A stretch of 64,000 bases of DNA from Stigmatella ashevillena (GTDB lineage Bacteria; Myxococcota; Myxococcia; Myxococcales; Myxococcaceae): NCBI RefSeq assembly GCF_028368975.1, contig NZ_JAQNDM010000002.1:1426001-1490000 (forward strand), given 5' to 3'. The notes below the pieces were generated by a model. That model was given only the letters and a program-made list of their open reading frames with translations, did not search any database and was not told where the DNA came from. Positions within the stretch are counted from its first letter, which is position 1. Every line of letters starts with the position of its first letter. Of this stretch, positions 1-30,000 are shown in pieces. Position numbers and translations under genes: made by a program.

Positions 1-542
1 GAGAAGCAGGTGGCATTGCCGGTACCGTCGTAGACGTCGATGTCCTTCGGCTTTCCGGCATAGGAGTGCCGCCGCAGGTAGTCGCTTGGGCTCGCCGCCA
101 CGAACACGCCCGTGGCCGACTTCTCGAGCCGGTGAGGGGCCATCCCAGAGCGCTCAAGCGCCTCCCAGCTGACCTCGAGCAGCATGCGCTGCTGCGGATC
201 CATGAGGATCGCCTCGCGAGGCGAGATACCGAAGAAACGGGCGTCGAACGTATCGATCGAATCGAGCATCCCGGCCCGGCGCGTGTACATCTTCCCGGAG
301 GACTTCGGATCTGGATCGTAGAAGGCGGCGACATCGAAGCGGTCTGGTGAGACCTCCGAGGTAGCGTCCTGGCCGGACGATAGCAGCCGCCAGAAGTCCT
401 CCGGGCTGGCCACCGAGCCAGGAAGACGGCACGACATCCCGAGGATGGCGATGGGCTCTGCGGTGAGCGAGAAGACCCTGGACTCGAGATCCCGGATGAC
501 GTGGAAGGCCTGCTGAAGCGGCGTGGGCTTGGTGGCGGTCAT
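1..542 (-). CDS. Type I polyketide synthase, N-terminal part (cut by window edge)
   Basis: This gene starts at an ATG 5 bases after the stop of the large synthase upstream, so the two are surely co-transcribed. Only about 180 residues are in the window. They show a short N-terminal docking helix (residues about 8-28), then the start of a ketosynthase (KS): the EPIAILGMSC opening, the FFGISPREA and DPQQR motifs, and a TGVFVAASPSDY stretch. The active-site Cys and everything after it lie beyond the left edge. It is therefore at least one more elongation module of the same assembly line. Whether a thioesterase follows cannot be seen. Confidence in the family is high; domain content past the KS is unknown. 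Confidence 0.95.
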   Translation of the reverse strand, partial: MTATKPTPLQQAFHVIRDLESRVFSLTAEPIAILGMSCRLPGSVASPEDFWRLLSSGQDATSEVSPDRFDVAAFYDPDPKSSGKMYTRRAGMLDSIDTFDARFFGISPREAILMDPQQRMLLEVSWEALERSGMAPHRLEKSATGVFVAASPSDYLRRHSYAGKPKDIDVYDGTGNATCF

Positions 543-547
543 TGCTG

Positions 548-10741
<10,194 letters not shown>

Positions 10742-10916
10742 CTCGCGGTCGCTAAAATGGCGAGGGCAGCCGGTGCGGCAAAGCGGCGCCGGGCAACTCT
10801 CGAAAAGAGGGAAACGGGCGTAGCTCCCACTGGGCAGCTCCTGTCGAAGACACTCACGGGATCGCACCGGAGCACGCAGCCAGAAAATCGACTCGACGTG
10901 GCGATCCGGCACAAGT

Positions 10917-10945
10917 GTCTAACACAGCACATCTGTACCTGACAA
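10917..10945 (-). promoter_or_regulatory. Candidate leftward sigma70-type promoter
   Basis: On the minus strand TTGTCA (10945-10940) matches the -35 consensus in five of six bases and is followed, after exactly 17 bases, by TTAGAC (10922-10917), a poor -10 match. It would give a leader of roughly 165 bases before the ATG at 10741. The weak -10 makes this a tentative call. Confidence 0.25.
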
Positions 10946-11225
10946 TAGTGGGGTACGGACTTGATCCGGCCATGAGACATCGGATCAGGGCTCCCTGCGG
11001 GCCCTAGCGCCCTTCCCTACAGACCCGTGTCCGCATCAGCCGCTCGGCTGCTTGCGATTGATGTCCTCGCCGCCTGCCTGAAGCACCCCTGTCAACAACT
11101 CTCAACATCACCACCGGAGCAGAGCCAAAAGCTCTCAATACATCCTGACCAGGGCTCCATACCCTGTGGGTTGCGTCACCGATCACCCCGGTCTCACCGG
11201 AAGCGGTACGGATCTATGAACCCAA

Positions 11226-11258
11226 AATGCCGCTCTCTCTGGGCCCCGAATGCCGCTC
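11226..11258. repeat. Direct repeat AATGCCGCTC, possible operator
   Basis: The ten bases AATGCCGCTC occur at 11226-11235 and again at 11249-11258. The start-to-start distance is 23 bases, about two helical turns, so a dimeric regulator could bind both on one face. The pair sits about 140 bases upstream of the PKS-A start. Function is inferred only from position and spacing. Confidence 0.35.
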
Positions 11259-11386
11259 CATGATCAGCAACCAACTCGCTGCTCTTCCGCTGGTTACCGG
11301 TCTGTCCCTGTTGCTGAAGTGTTAAGAGCATGATACTCGTGCCGACGCAATTCATCCTGTTGATTTTGTGCCAGCGAATACGAGTC

Positions 11387-11391
11387 GGGAG
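11387..11391 (+). promoter_or_regulatory. Ribosome binding site supporting the TTG start of PKS-A
   Basis: GGGAG lies 5 bases before the TTG at 11397. No in-frame ATG gives the N-terminal docking helix, and the next candidate, a GTG at 11406, would sit too far from this site. The site therefore favours TTG. Confidence 0.5.
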
Positions 11392-11396
11392 CGTCC

Positions 11397-14300
11397 TTGG
11401 CTACAGTGAATCGGGTCCTTCGCGCGCTCGAGCAGGCAGAAGCGAAGATCGTGGCGCTCGAGCAGCGGCGCGACGAACCGATCGCCATCGTGGGTCTCGG
11501 CTGCCGCCTTCCCAAGGGTGACTCTCCGGACGCTTTCTGGCGCGCACTTGACGCTGGAGTCGATGCGGTATCAGAAATTCCCGAGTCGCGTTGGCGGCTC
11601 GATTCCTCCTTGAGGAAGGCGCGCTGGGCGGCGCTGCTCGACGACAACGACGTCATGGGTTTCGATGCAGGCTTCTTCGGTATCTCACCGCGCGAGGCCG
11701 CAGCGATCGATCCGCAACAGCGGTTGTTTCTTGAGGTTTCGGTAGAGGCCCTCGAAGACGCGGGAATTCCGCTCGAGTCGGTTCGCGGCTCTCGAACGGG
11801 TGTGTTCGTCGGGATGATGACGTTGGACTATCAGCATCTCTCGATGGAGCGCCCGATAGACAAACTCGATATCTATACGTCCACGGGTATCGGTGCCTGT
11901 TTCGGCAGCGGGCGTCTTTCTCATATTCTTGGATTTGAAGGACCGTCGCTCTCCACCGACGCTGCCTGTTCGTCTTCGCTGGTCGCGCTGCACCTGGCTT
12001 GTCAGAGTTTGCGTACACGCGAATGTGATCTCGCCGTGGCCGGCGGCGTCAATTTGATGCTGTCGCCGTGGACGATGCACCTGTTCGTGAACATGCAGGC
12101 GCTCTCTCCCGAGGGACGCTGTCGCACGTTCGACGCAGGCTCCAATGGTTTCGTTCGCGGAGAGGGCTGCGGCGCCATCGCGCTCAAGCGTCTGTCGGAT
12201 GCGCTGCGCGATGGTGATTCGATTCGAGCGCTGGTGCGCGGGTCTGCCGTCAATCACAACGGGCGCTCGAGCGGTCTGACGGCGCCCAGCGTCCTGGCGC
12301 AGCGAGCGCTGTTACAACAGGCGCTGGCAGCGGCGCAGGTTCAGCCCCAGGACGTCGGCTATATCGAGGCGCACGGCATTGGCACCCCGCTGGGAGATCC
12401 AGTCGAGATCGAGGCCCTGAAAACCGTGCTCGGTGCGCCTCGCGCGGATGGCTCGAACTGCGTCGTCGGCTCGGTCAAGACCAATGTCGGCCATCTGGAG
12501 GCAGCAGCAGGGATCGCGGGGATCATCAAGACGGTCCTCGCCTTCGAGCACGAGCGCCTTCCACCTCATCTGCACCTTGAGGCCTTGAACCCTCGGATCG
12601 AACTCCAAGGGACGGCACTGACCATCTCCAGTGCTGGCCAGGCATGGCCGCGTGGCGCCCGGCCGCGGCGAGCAGGCGTGAGCGCGTTCGGCCTCAGTGG
12701 TACGAACGCGCACGTGGTCTTGGAGGAGGCCCCCGCTCCAACCGGCAGCGAGGCAGATCTTCCCGCCGATGCTCAACCTCACATCGTGGTGGTGACAGCC
12801 CGCAGCGAGGCGAGCTTGCGGCGCCTTGCTGGGCGATACGCGTCGTACCTGGAGGCAGAGCCCACTCCAGCGCTCCGGAACATCGCGTACACGACGACGA
12901 GGCGCCGCAGTCATCACCCCCATCGGCTGGCTGTGGTGAGCAAGACCTCCGGCGAGCTGGCCTCAAGCCTCCGAAAATGGCTCGATGGCGGCGAGACACC
13001 ACACCTGCGCGCCGGTCGCGCTGCTCCCAGCGGAGCGACGATCGTATTCCTGTATTCGGGCGACATAGGAACCTGGCGAGCGCTGGGACGCGAACTGGAC
13101 AAGCGTTCCGAGGCGTTTCACGGCGCACTTCAGCAATGCCAGGTGGCCTTCTCGGCGCTGGGCGCCGGAATCCCCCTGCTTGAGCTCCTGAGGGCAACCG
13201 TCGCGGAGCGGCCAGAGTTCTTCGAGCCGATGCTGTTCGCACTCCAAGTGGCCGTGACAGCGGAGTGGCGGGCCTGCGGCGTGGTGCCAGATCGCGTGCT
13301 GGGGGACGGCGTCGGCGAGATGGCCGCAGCGCATGCGGCAGGCATCTTGTCCCTCGAAGCCGCAGCTGAGGTGGTCTGGCGGCGCAGCGAGGCGATAGCA
13401 CGTTCCGGCGAGCACTCCCCTCCCCTGCACGCTGGAACGGCTGCTGCTCTTGAGTCGGCGCTGCGAGCGTTGGCCCCGAAGGATGGGCACATCCCGTTCT
13501 TCTCGACGGTGACTGGGGAACGTGAACCGGGCGAGTCCCTGAGCGGCACATATTGGGCACGCCACCTGCGTGAGCCAGCGCGGCTCGGCGAAGCGCTGCA
13601 GCAGGCACTGGGTGGTGAACCGGGCGTGGTGGTTCAGGTGAATGCCTCCCCATCAACGACGGCTGCCGTCACCCAGCTGATCGCACCGGGCGGCAACCAA
13701 GCCCGGGTTCGCGTTGCATCCAGCCTGCGCCCGGACGCGCCGGGGCGGCAGGCCCTGCTTGAAGCACTGGCAGAGGTGTTCGTCGCCGGAGGCGCCGTGG
13801 CATGGGCCGAGGGTCCTCATGCGAGCGGGAGACTGGTGCGCCTGCCCACCTACGCCTGGGAACTCGAGCGGCACTGGCTCGAACGAGCCGACGGCGCTCC
13901 GGTATCTACTCCAGCGGCTCGACCACCAGATGGCGCTGGGGCCGCAGAGCGTGAAGAGAAGGAGCGCAAAGCCTCGCCGCTCCTTGTCCAGCGGTGGCAA
14001 CCACGAGCGCCCGGACGTGAAGCGCAGGGTGAACTCTCGCAGACAGGCGGCAAGTGGTTGCTCGTGAGCAACGGCGAACCGCGCAGCGAGCGGTTGTCGG
14101 CCCTGCTTCGCGCCGCCGGTCAGGACGTGACCTCATGGCAGTGGGGCGACAGCGACGCCGACATCGAGGCAACGCTGTCCATGGCTTTCGGCGAAGAGGA
14201 GGCGCGCGGCATCGTGGTGTTGGGGGGCTCCACGCGCTCACTGCCAGGACCGAGCGACGGGGTGGGCCTCCAGGCGCAGGTGGAGCGGGAATGCAGGGAT

Positions 14301-16889
14301 GTTCTGCAGCTTGCCCAGCGCGCGGCGCAACGGCGTTGGCGGCGGTCTGCGCCGCGGCTATGGCTGCTCACCGAATCGTCACAGCGGGTCGTTCCGGACG
14401 AGGTGAGCGGTGAGGCGCCGACTGCATCGCTGCGCGGTGCCGCGCTATGGGGTCTGGGCCGGACGATCAGTCTGGAGCACCCTGAGCTGCGCTGCACGCG
14501 CCTGGATCTCGAGGCGCAAGCCGAGCTGGAACTGGTGGCTGCGGAGCTCCTCCGCGACGCTTCGGACGAAGAGCTGGGTCTACGCGGCACGTCGTGGTAC
14601 GCCGGGCACCTTGAGCGCCCCGGCCACGCGCCAACCCAAGCGAATCGCGAGCCCTCACAGGGGCGGCCTTTTCGCCTTGAACTTGATCGAGCCGGAATCC
14701 TCGATCAGATGAAGTTCCGCGTGGCGCAGGTGCTACCGCCCGGCCCCGGGCAGGTGCGCGTGAAGGTGGCCTCGGCGGGGCTGAACTTCATGGACGTGAT
14801 GACCGCCATAGGCATCTACCCGGGTGCCAACACCGGCGGCCTTGAGCCCATCGTACTGGGAGGAGAGTGCGCTGGGGTCATCGAAGCGGTTGGGCCGGGG
14901 GTCGAGGCCTTCTCGGTGGGCGATCAGGTGGTGGCGGTGGGCCGGGGGTGCTTCGGCTCGTCCCTCACGACGGACGCCGCTTACGTGCAGCGGCGGCCCG
15001 AAGGCCTGGACACGGTCCTGGCCGGTGGGGTCCCGATCGTGTTCCTCACCGCTTGGTACGCGCTCATCACGCTTGGCCGTCTGCAGCCGAAGGAGCGCGT
15101 TCTCATTCACTCGGCGGCGTCCGGCGTCGGGCTCGCCGCAGTGCAGATCGCGCAATGGCGCGGTGCTGACATCTACGTCACCGCAGGCACGGAGGAGAAG
15201 CGGGCACTGTTGCGGCAGATGGGCCTCACCACGGTCCTGGACTCGCGCACCCAGGCTTTCGCCGCCGAAGTGCTCGGCGCCACTGGTGGCGAAGGCGTGG
15301 ACATGGTGCTCAACTCCTTGTCAGGAGAGTCGATCGAATCGAGCCTTTCCACCCTGGCGAGCGACGGGCGCTTTTTCGAGATCGGCAAGACGGACATCTA
15401 CAGCGCGGATCGCGCGCTGAGCCTGTTGCCGTTTCGCAAGCGAATCTCGTACCAAGCGGTGGACCTGCTGGGCCTGGCGCAGGAGCGCAAGCAGCGCTTC
15501 GCGACGTTGTTCGCCGAGGTCATGGATGCGTTTGCCTCCGGCGTGCTCCGCCCACTTCCGACCGAGGTGTTTGGCGCGGCAAACACCCTCGAGGCGTTTC
15601 GGCACATGGCCTCGGGCCGACATACCGGCAAATTGGTGGTGAAAGTCGAGGGGGCCGAGGTCGAAGTCGAGCAGTCGAAGGCGCCGGTGATCGACGAGCG
15701 GGCCAGCTACCTGGTGACAGGAGGATCAAGTGCACTGGGGTTGTCGCTGACGGAGTGGCTCGTCGAGCAGGGAGCGCGGCGCATCGTATGGCTGAGTGGC
15801 CGCGGGCTGGCGGGTGTGCCCGCCTCGGAGGCGACGCGCCTGGAGGCTCTGCGTGCGCGCGGCCTCGAACTGAAGGCATGCGTGGGCGACGTGAGCCGAC
15901 AAGGCGAGGTGGCTGCCGCGGTGGCCGCGGCCGAAGCCCTGGGGCCCCTGCGCGGCGTAGTGCATGCAGCCGACGTGGACGACGGCGCGGGTGCGCGAAG
16001 CAGCACCGAGCCCAGCGCCGTGATGACGCCGAAGGTGGCCGGTGCCTGGAACGTGCACCTGGCGACCGAACGAGCGCCGCTGGACTTCTTCGTGCTCTGC
16101 TCGTCCACGTCGGCACTTCTCGGGGCACCGGGCCTCGCCTGGGACGCAGCGGCCAACGCCCTCTTGGATGGGCTGGCACGCCACCGACGAAGCCGCGGAC
16201 AGGTAGCGCTGAGCGTGCAATGGGGCCCGGTTGCCGCTGATGACGGTGGCGGCACCCTTGCCGCCGGGGGTGTCTGGAGCCTGGCTCCCCACGAGGCATG
16301 GCAGGCGCTGCGCGCGCTGCTCGCGGCTGGCACCGACAGTGCAGGCGTGATCCGCTTCAACGCCCGCCAGCTGATCGAATACCACCCTCACCTGGCCACC
16401 GGGACCCGCTTTCTGCCGTTGCTGGCCAGCGGTGACGAGCCCATTCAGGGAGGAGATCGCGCGCTGCTTGCCCGGTTGGCCAAGGCGAGCGAAGCCGAGC
16501 GTATCGCGCTCATCGAACAGCTGGTTCGCCAGCAACTGTCGCAGCTCCTCCGTGCGGACCTCGAGCGCATTGAACAGGATGTCCCCTTCAAGTCTCTGGG
16601 CATCGATTCGCTGATGGGACTCGAGCTGCGCAACCGCCTCGAAGCGGCGCTGGGCATCTCGCTGTCCGCGGCGCTGCTCTGGGCCTATCCCGATATGCGC
16701 TCGCTCCGCGAGTACCTGCTCAGCAGGTTGATCGTCAGTGTGCCGCCCGTGGTAGAGGAGCGCGGACCAGCCGTTCCGCGCGACGCGACCGATCAGAGCG
16801 CCTTGCTGGATCTGCGCCAGCTGTCGGACGAACAGAAGGCAGCGCGTCTTGAGCAAGAGCTCGAGTCACTCGAGCGCCTGCTGCAGTAA
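11397..16889 (+). CDS. Type I PKS-A: KS-AT(dead)-ER-KR(dead)-ACP
   Basis: A protein of 1830 residues with one module that looks unable to work alone. An N-terminal docking helix (3-26) leads into a KS with DAACSSS (Cys191) and HGIGT for the usual HGTGT; its His residues are present. The AT (about 530-800) is degraded: the opening GQGSQ is gone, the nucleophile motif GHSxG reads GDGVGE (Asp637, Gly638, so no His or Ser), and the subdomain carrying the YASH/HAFH motif is deleted. There is no DH. The ER (about 1085-1400) keeps LNFMDV, IGIYPG, the NADPH loop HSAASGVG and LNSLSGE, so it looks active. The KR (about 1420-1650) has GGSSALG but Trp1582-Asp1583 replace the catalytic Ser-Tyr pair of SYAAAN, so it is probably dead. 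The ACP has GIDSL (Ser1738). The start is TTG with GGGAG upstream. It is the only apparently intact ER in the window. Confidence 0.95.
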   Translation: MATVNRVLRALEQAEAKIVALEQRRDEPIAIVGLGCRLPKGDSPDAFWRALDAGVDAVSEIPESRWRLDSSLRKARWAALLDDNDVMGFDAGFFGISPREAAAIDPQQRLFLEVSVEALEDAGIPLESVRGSRTGVFVGMMTLDYQHLSMERPIDKLDIYTSTGIGACFGSGRLSHILGFEGPSLSTDAACSSSLVALHLACQSLRTRECDLAVAGGVNLMLSPWTMHLFVNMQALSPEGRCRTFDAGSNGFVRGEGCGAIALKRLSDALRDGDSIRALVRGSAVNHNGRSSGLTAPSVLAQRALLQQALAAAQVQPQDVGYIEAHGIGTPLGDPVEIEALKTVLGAPRADGSNCVVGSVKTNVGHLEAAAGIAGIIKTVLAFEHERLPPHLHLEALNPRIELQGTALTISSAGQAWPRGARPRRAGVSAFGLSGTNAHVVLEEAPAPTGSEADLPADAQPHIVVVTARSEASLRRLAGRYASYLEAEPTPALRNIAYTTTRRRSHHPHRLAVVSKTSGELASSLRKWLDGGETPHLRAGRAAPSGATIVFLYSGDIGTWRALGRELDKRSEAFHGALQQCQVAFSALGAGIPLLELLRATVAERPEFFEPMLFALQVAVTAEWRACGVVPDRVLGDGVGEMAAAHAAGILSLEAAAEVVWRRSEAIARSGEHSPPLHAGTAAALESALRALAPKDGHIPFFSTVTGEREPGESLSGTYWARHLREPARLGEALQQALGGEPGVVVQVNASPSTTAAVTQLIAPGGNQARVRVASSLRPDAPGRQALLEALAEVFVAGGAVAWAEGPHASGRLVRLPTYAWELERHWLERADGAPVSTPAARPPDGAGAAEREEKERKASPLLVQRWQPRAPGREAQGELSQTGGKWLLVSNGEPRSERLSALLRAAGQDVTSWQWGDSDADIEATLSMAFGEEEARGIVVLGGSTRSLPGPSDGVGLQAQVERECRDVLQLAQRAAQRRWRRSAPRLWLLTESSQRVVPDEVSGEAPTASLRGAALWGLGRTISLEHPELRCTRLDLEAQAELELVAAELLRDASDEELGLRGTSWYAGHLERPGHAPTQANREPSQGRPFRLELDRAGILDQMKFRVAQVLPPGPGQVRVKVASAGLNFMDVMTAIGIYPGANTGGLEPIVLGGECAGVIEAVGPGVEAFSVGDQVVAVGRGCFGSSLTTDAAYVQRRPEGLDTVLAGGVPIVFLTAWYALITLGRLQPKERVLIHSAASGVGLAAVQIAQWRGADIYVTAGTEEKRALLRQMGLTTVLDSRTQAFAAEVLGATGGEGVDMVLNSLSGESIESSLSTLASDGRFFEIGKTDIYSADRALSLLPFRKRISYQAVDLLGLAQERKQRFATLFAEVMDAFASGVLRPLPTEVFGAANTLEAFRHMASGRHTGKLVVKVEGAEVEVEQSKAPVIDERASYLVTGGSSALGLSLTEWLVEQGARRIVWLSGRGLAGVPASEATRLEALRARGLELKACVGDVSRQGEVAAAVAAAEALGPLRGVVHAADVDDGAGARSSTEPSAVMTPKVAGAWNVHLATERAPLDFFVLCSSTSALLGAPGLAWDAAANALLDGLARHRRSRGQVALSVQWGPVAADDGGGTLAAGGVWSLAPHEAWQALRALLAAGTDSAGVIRFNARQLIEYHPHLATGTRFLPLLASGDEPIQGGDRALLARLAKASEAERIALIEQLVRQQLSQLLRADLERIEQDVPFKSLGIDSLMGLELRNRLEAALGISLSAALLWAYPDMRSLREYLLSRLIVSVPPVVEERGPAVPRDATDQSALLDLRQLSDEQKAARLEQELESLERLLQ

Positions 16890-16893
16890 GGAG
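16888..16893 (+). promoter_or_regulatory. Ribosome binding site for the TTG start of PKS-B
   Basis: AAGGAG overlaps the TAA stop of PKS-A and lies 8 bases before the TTG at 16902. It fixes an otherwise unusual start and implies coupled translation of A and B. Confidence 0.7.
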
Positions 16894-16901
16894 CCCGGGC
16901 T

Positions 16902-27035
<10,134 letters not shown>

Positions 27036-27041
27036 CCGATC

Positions 27042-30000
27042 ATGTCGACCCCCGATACCGTCGAAACCCGCAAAGCGCTGCTTCGTCAAGCGCTGTCCAA
27101 GATCGAGGGGCTGGAGCAACGGCTCTCCCGGGCAGAGCAATCTCGAGACGCGCCGATCGCGGTGGTCGGAGTGGCGTGCCGATTCCCCGGGGACGCGACA
27201 ACTCCGGAGCGCTACTGGCAAAACCTGGCGGCGGGCCGTGACGCGGTGAGCGAGGTGCCGCCCGACCGCTGGGACAACGCCGCCTGGTTCGACCCGGATC
27301 CGGAAGTGTCGGGCAAGACGTCCTCGCGTCACGGCGGATTCCTCGGCACCATCGATCAGTTCGATGCGCCGTTCTTCGGCATCGCGCCGCGCGACGCACG
27401 CTCGATGGACCCGCAGCAGCGCCTGGTCCTCGAGTGTGTATGGGAAGCGTTCGAGCGCGCTGGGATCCCACCCGCCTCACAAGCCGGGAGCCGCACCGGG
27501 GTGTTCGTCGGCATCGCCGCCACCGACTACGGCTGGCTGATTCAGGACAGCAAGGGCGCGACAGCGCTCGATGCCTATTTCTTGACCGGCGTCGCCCCCA
27601 GCTTCATCTCCGGGCGCACCGCTCACGTGTTCGGATTCGAGGGGCCGGCTGTTTCGATCGACACCGCCTGCTCCTCATCGCTGGTGGCGGTACACCTCGC
27701 CTGCAGCAGCTTGCGCCTCGGCGAGACCGATACCGCGGTTGCCGCCGGCGCCAATTTGCTCCTCGCGCCAATGTCGCAGGTCATGATGTCCAAGGTCGGC
27801 GTCCTGTCGGCCTCGGGACGCTGCCGTGCGTTTGACGCGACCGCGGATGGCTTCGTCCGCGGTGAAGGGATCGGTGTGGTCGTCCTCAAGCGACTGGCCG
27901 ACGCGGTGGCCGCCGGCGACCCAGTGCTGGCCGTCATCCGTGGCACTGCGGTCAACCAGGACGGCGCCACCAACGGCCTCACGGTCCCGAGCAAGAAGGC
28001 CCAGGAGCGGGTGATTCGATCCGCGCTCGACAACGCCCGGATGACCCCCCATGACGTGACCTATGTGGAGGCCCACGGGACTGGGACTGCCCTGGGCGAT
28101 CCCATCGAACTGCGGGCGCTGGGAGACGTCTACGGCAAGGATCGCCCACAGGACCGCCCTCTCTACGTCGGCTCGGTCAAAACCAACTTTGGCCACACCG
28201 AAGCAGCGGCTGGAATTGCCGCGTTCATCAAGGTGATCCTGGCGCTCGGGAACGAGGGCATTCCTCCGCACCTGCATTTCCAAAGACCCAGCCCTCACGT
28301 GGATTGGAGCCGCTTGGGGATCCAGATTCCCACGGTGATGGTCCCGTGGGGCACCTCTCGGCGCGTCGCCGGTGTGAGCGCCTTCGGGGCCAGTGGCACC
28401 AACGCTCACGTCATTGTCGAAGCACCGCCAGTCCGCGAGGGCACCGCCGAAACAGCACAAGCCCCAGATTCGCTGCGCGCCGAGTTGGTGGTGGTTTCGG
28501 CTCGCAGCGACACCGCAGTGTCGGAACTGGCGCAGGCCTTCGTGGGACACCTGGAGAACGAGCCGACGGTACCGCTCGCCGAACTGGCAGCAAGCGCAGC
28601 AGGGAGCCGCAGCCACCACGAGCATCGGATCGCGGCCGTCGCCGAGAGCCCGGGAGAACTCGCCACCGTGCTCTCGGACCTGGCCCGCGCCACGCCACGT
28701 GCCGAGGGAGCACAGGGCCGCGCAGATCCCGATGCGCGCCCCCGGATCGCATTCGTGTTCCCAGGCCAGGGCTCCCAATGGGCCGGGATGGGGCGTGAGT
28801 TACTGGCCCAGGAACCGGTGTTTCGCAGCGCGGTGGAGCGCTGTGCCGAGGCCTTCTCCCCCCACGTGGACTGGTCACTGATCAGCGTGCTCAATGGGGG
28901 TGCCGAGGCGGATCGCATCGACATCGTGCAGCCAGCGCTGTTCGCTATGTCCGTTGGACTCGCCGCGTTGTGGCGCTCTTGGGGAATTGTGCCCGACGCG
29001 GTGATCGGCCACAGCATGGGCGAGGTGGCAGCCGCGCACGTGGCCGGGGCTCTGTCCCTGGAGGACGCGGCACGCATCATCTGCCGCCGCAGTCGGCTGC
29101 TCCGCACGGTCAGCGGTCAAGGGGCGATGGCGGTCGTCGAACTCGGGGTAGAGAAGGCACAGGCGCGCCTGCAATCGCGAGCAGCACTGCTTTCGGTTGC
29201 CGTTCACAACGGCCCCCATTCCACGGTGATCGCCGGGGAGACCGCAGCACTCGAAGCGCTGCTCCGCGAACTCGAAGCGGAGTCGGTGTTCTGCCGACGG
29301 GTCCACGTCGACGTCGCCTCTCACAGCCCTCAGATGGACGCCCTGCGCGCACCACTCCTGGCCGAACTCGCCGGGCTGGCGCCGCGTCCCGGAACCACGC
29401 CGATCTACTCCACGGTGACGCAACAGGTGCTGGCTGGCGGCGAACTCGACGCGCCCTATTGGGCTCGCAACCTTCGCGATCCGGTCCAGTTCGCTCCGAT
29501 GATCGATCGCCTGCTCGGCGACGGCCACACCGTGTTTGTGGAAATCAGTCCGCATCCGATTCTGCTGCCGATCCTCGAGGAGAGCTTGGCCCGCAAGGGG
29601 GGCGGCGCGTCAGCGGTGGGCAGCCTCCGCCGCGAGCGTTCAGCGCGACGGATGCTCCTGCAAGCGCTCGGTGAGCTTTACGTGAGGGGCGCTCCGGTCC
29701 AGTTCTCGGCGCTTTACCCAAAACCACGCCGACTCCGGCTGCCGACCTACCCGTTTCAACGCGAGCGGTACTGGATCACCCCGGGAACTCGGCGCGAACA
29801 CCGGGCAGAGGCAACAGGCGGTCTGCTCGGAGTCGGGATCGAGTCTTCTGTGGCGAGCCGCACTGCCATCTGGCAGCGGTGGTGGAGCAGCGACAACGCA
29901 GGTTTCCTCGGCGAGCATTCGGTCTCTGGCTCGCCCTTGGTGCCATCGACGCTTTATCCGCTGCTGGCGGCCGAAGCGGCACGCCGCGCCGGAGCCGTCG

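Larger units (their letters stand above)
10742..11396. promoter_or_regulatory. Divergent control region of the PKS cluster
   Basis: This 655-base gap separates the leftward and rightward synthase operons and is the only sizeable gap inside the cluster, so it must carry promoters for both arms. I see no convincing gene in it. It holds a 10-base direct repeat (11226-11258), a short inverted repeat with arms CCGGT/ACCGG near 11189-11201, and a leftward -35-like TTGTCA. No regulator gene lies next to it within the window, so the transcription factor is either pathway-external or beyond the left edge. Confidence 0.6.

Noticed and set aside
10742-10912. 57-codon upstream extension of the left PKS frame
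   Set aside because: The extension is Cys/Arg-rich and unlike any docking region, whereas the internal ATG at 10741 starts a normal docking helix.
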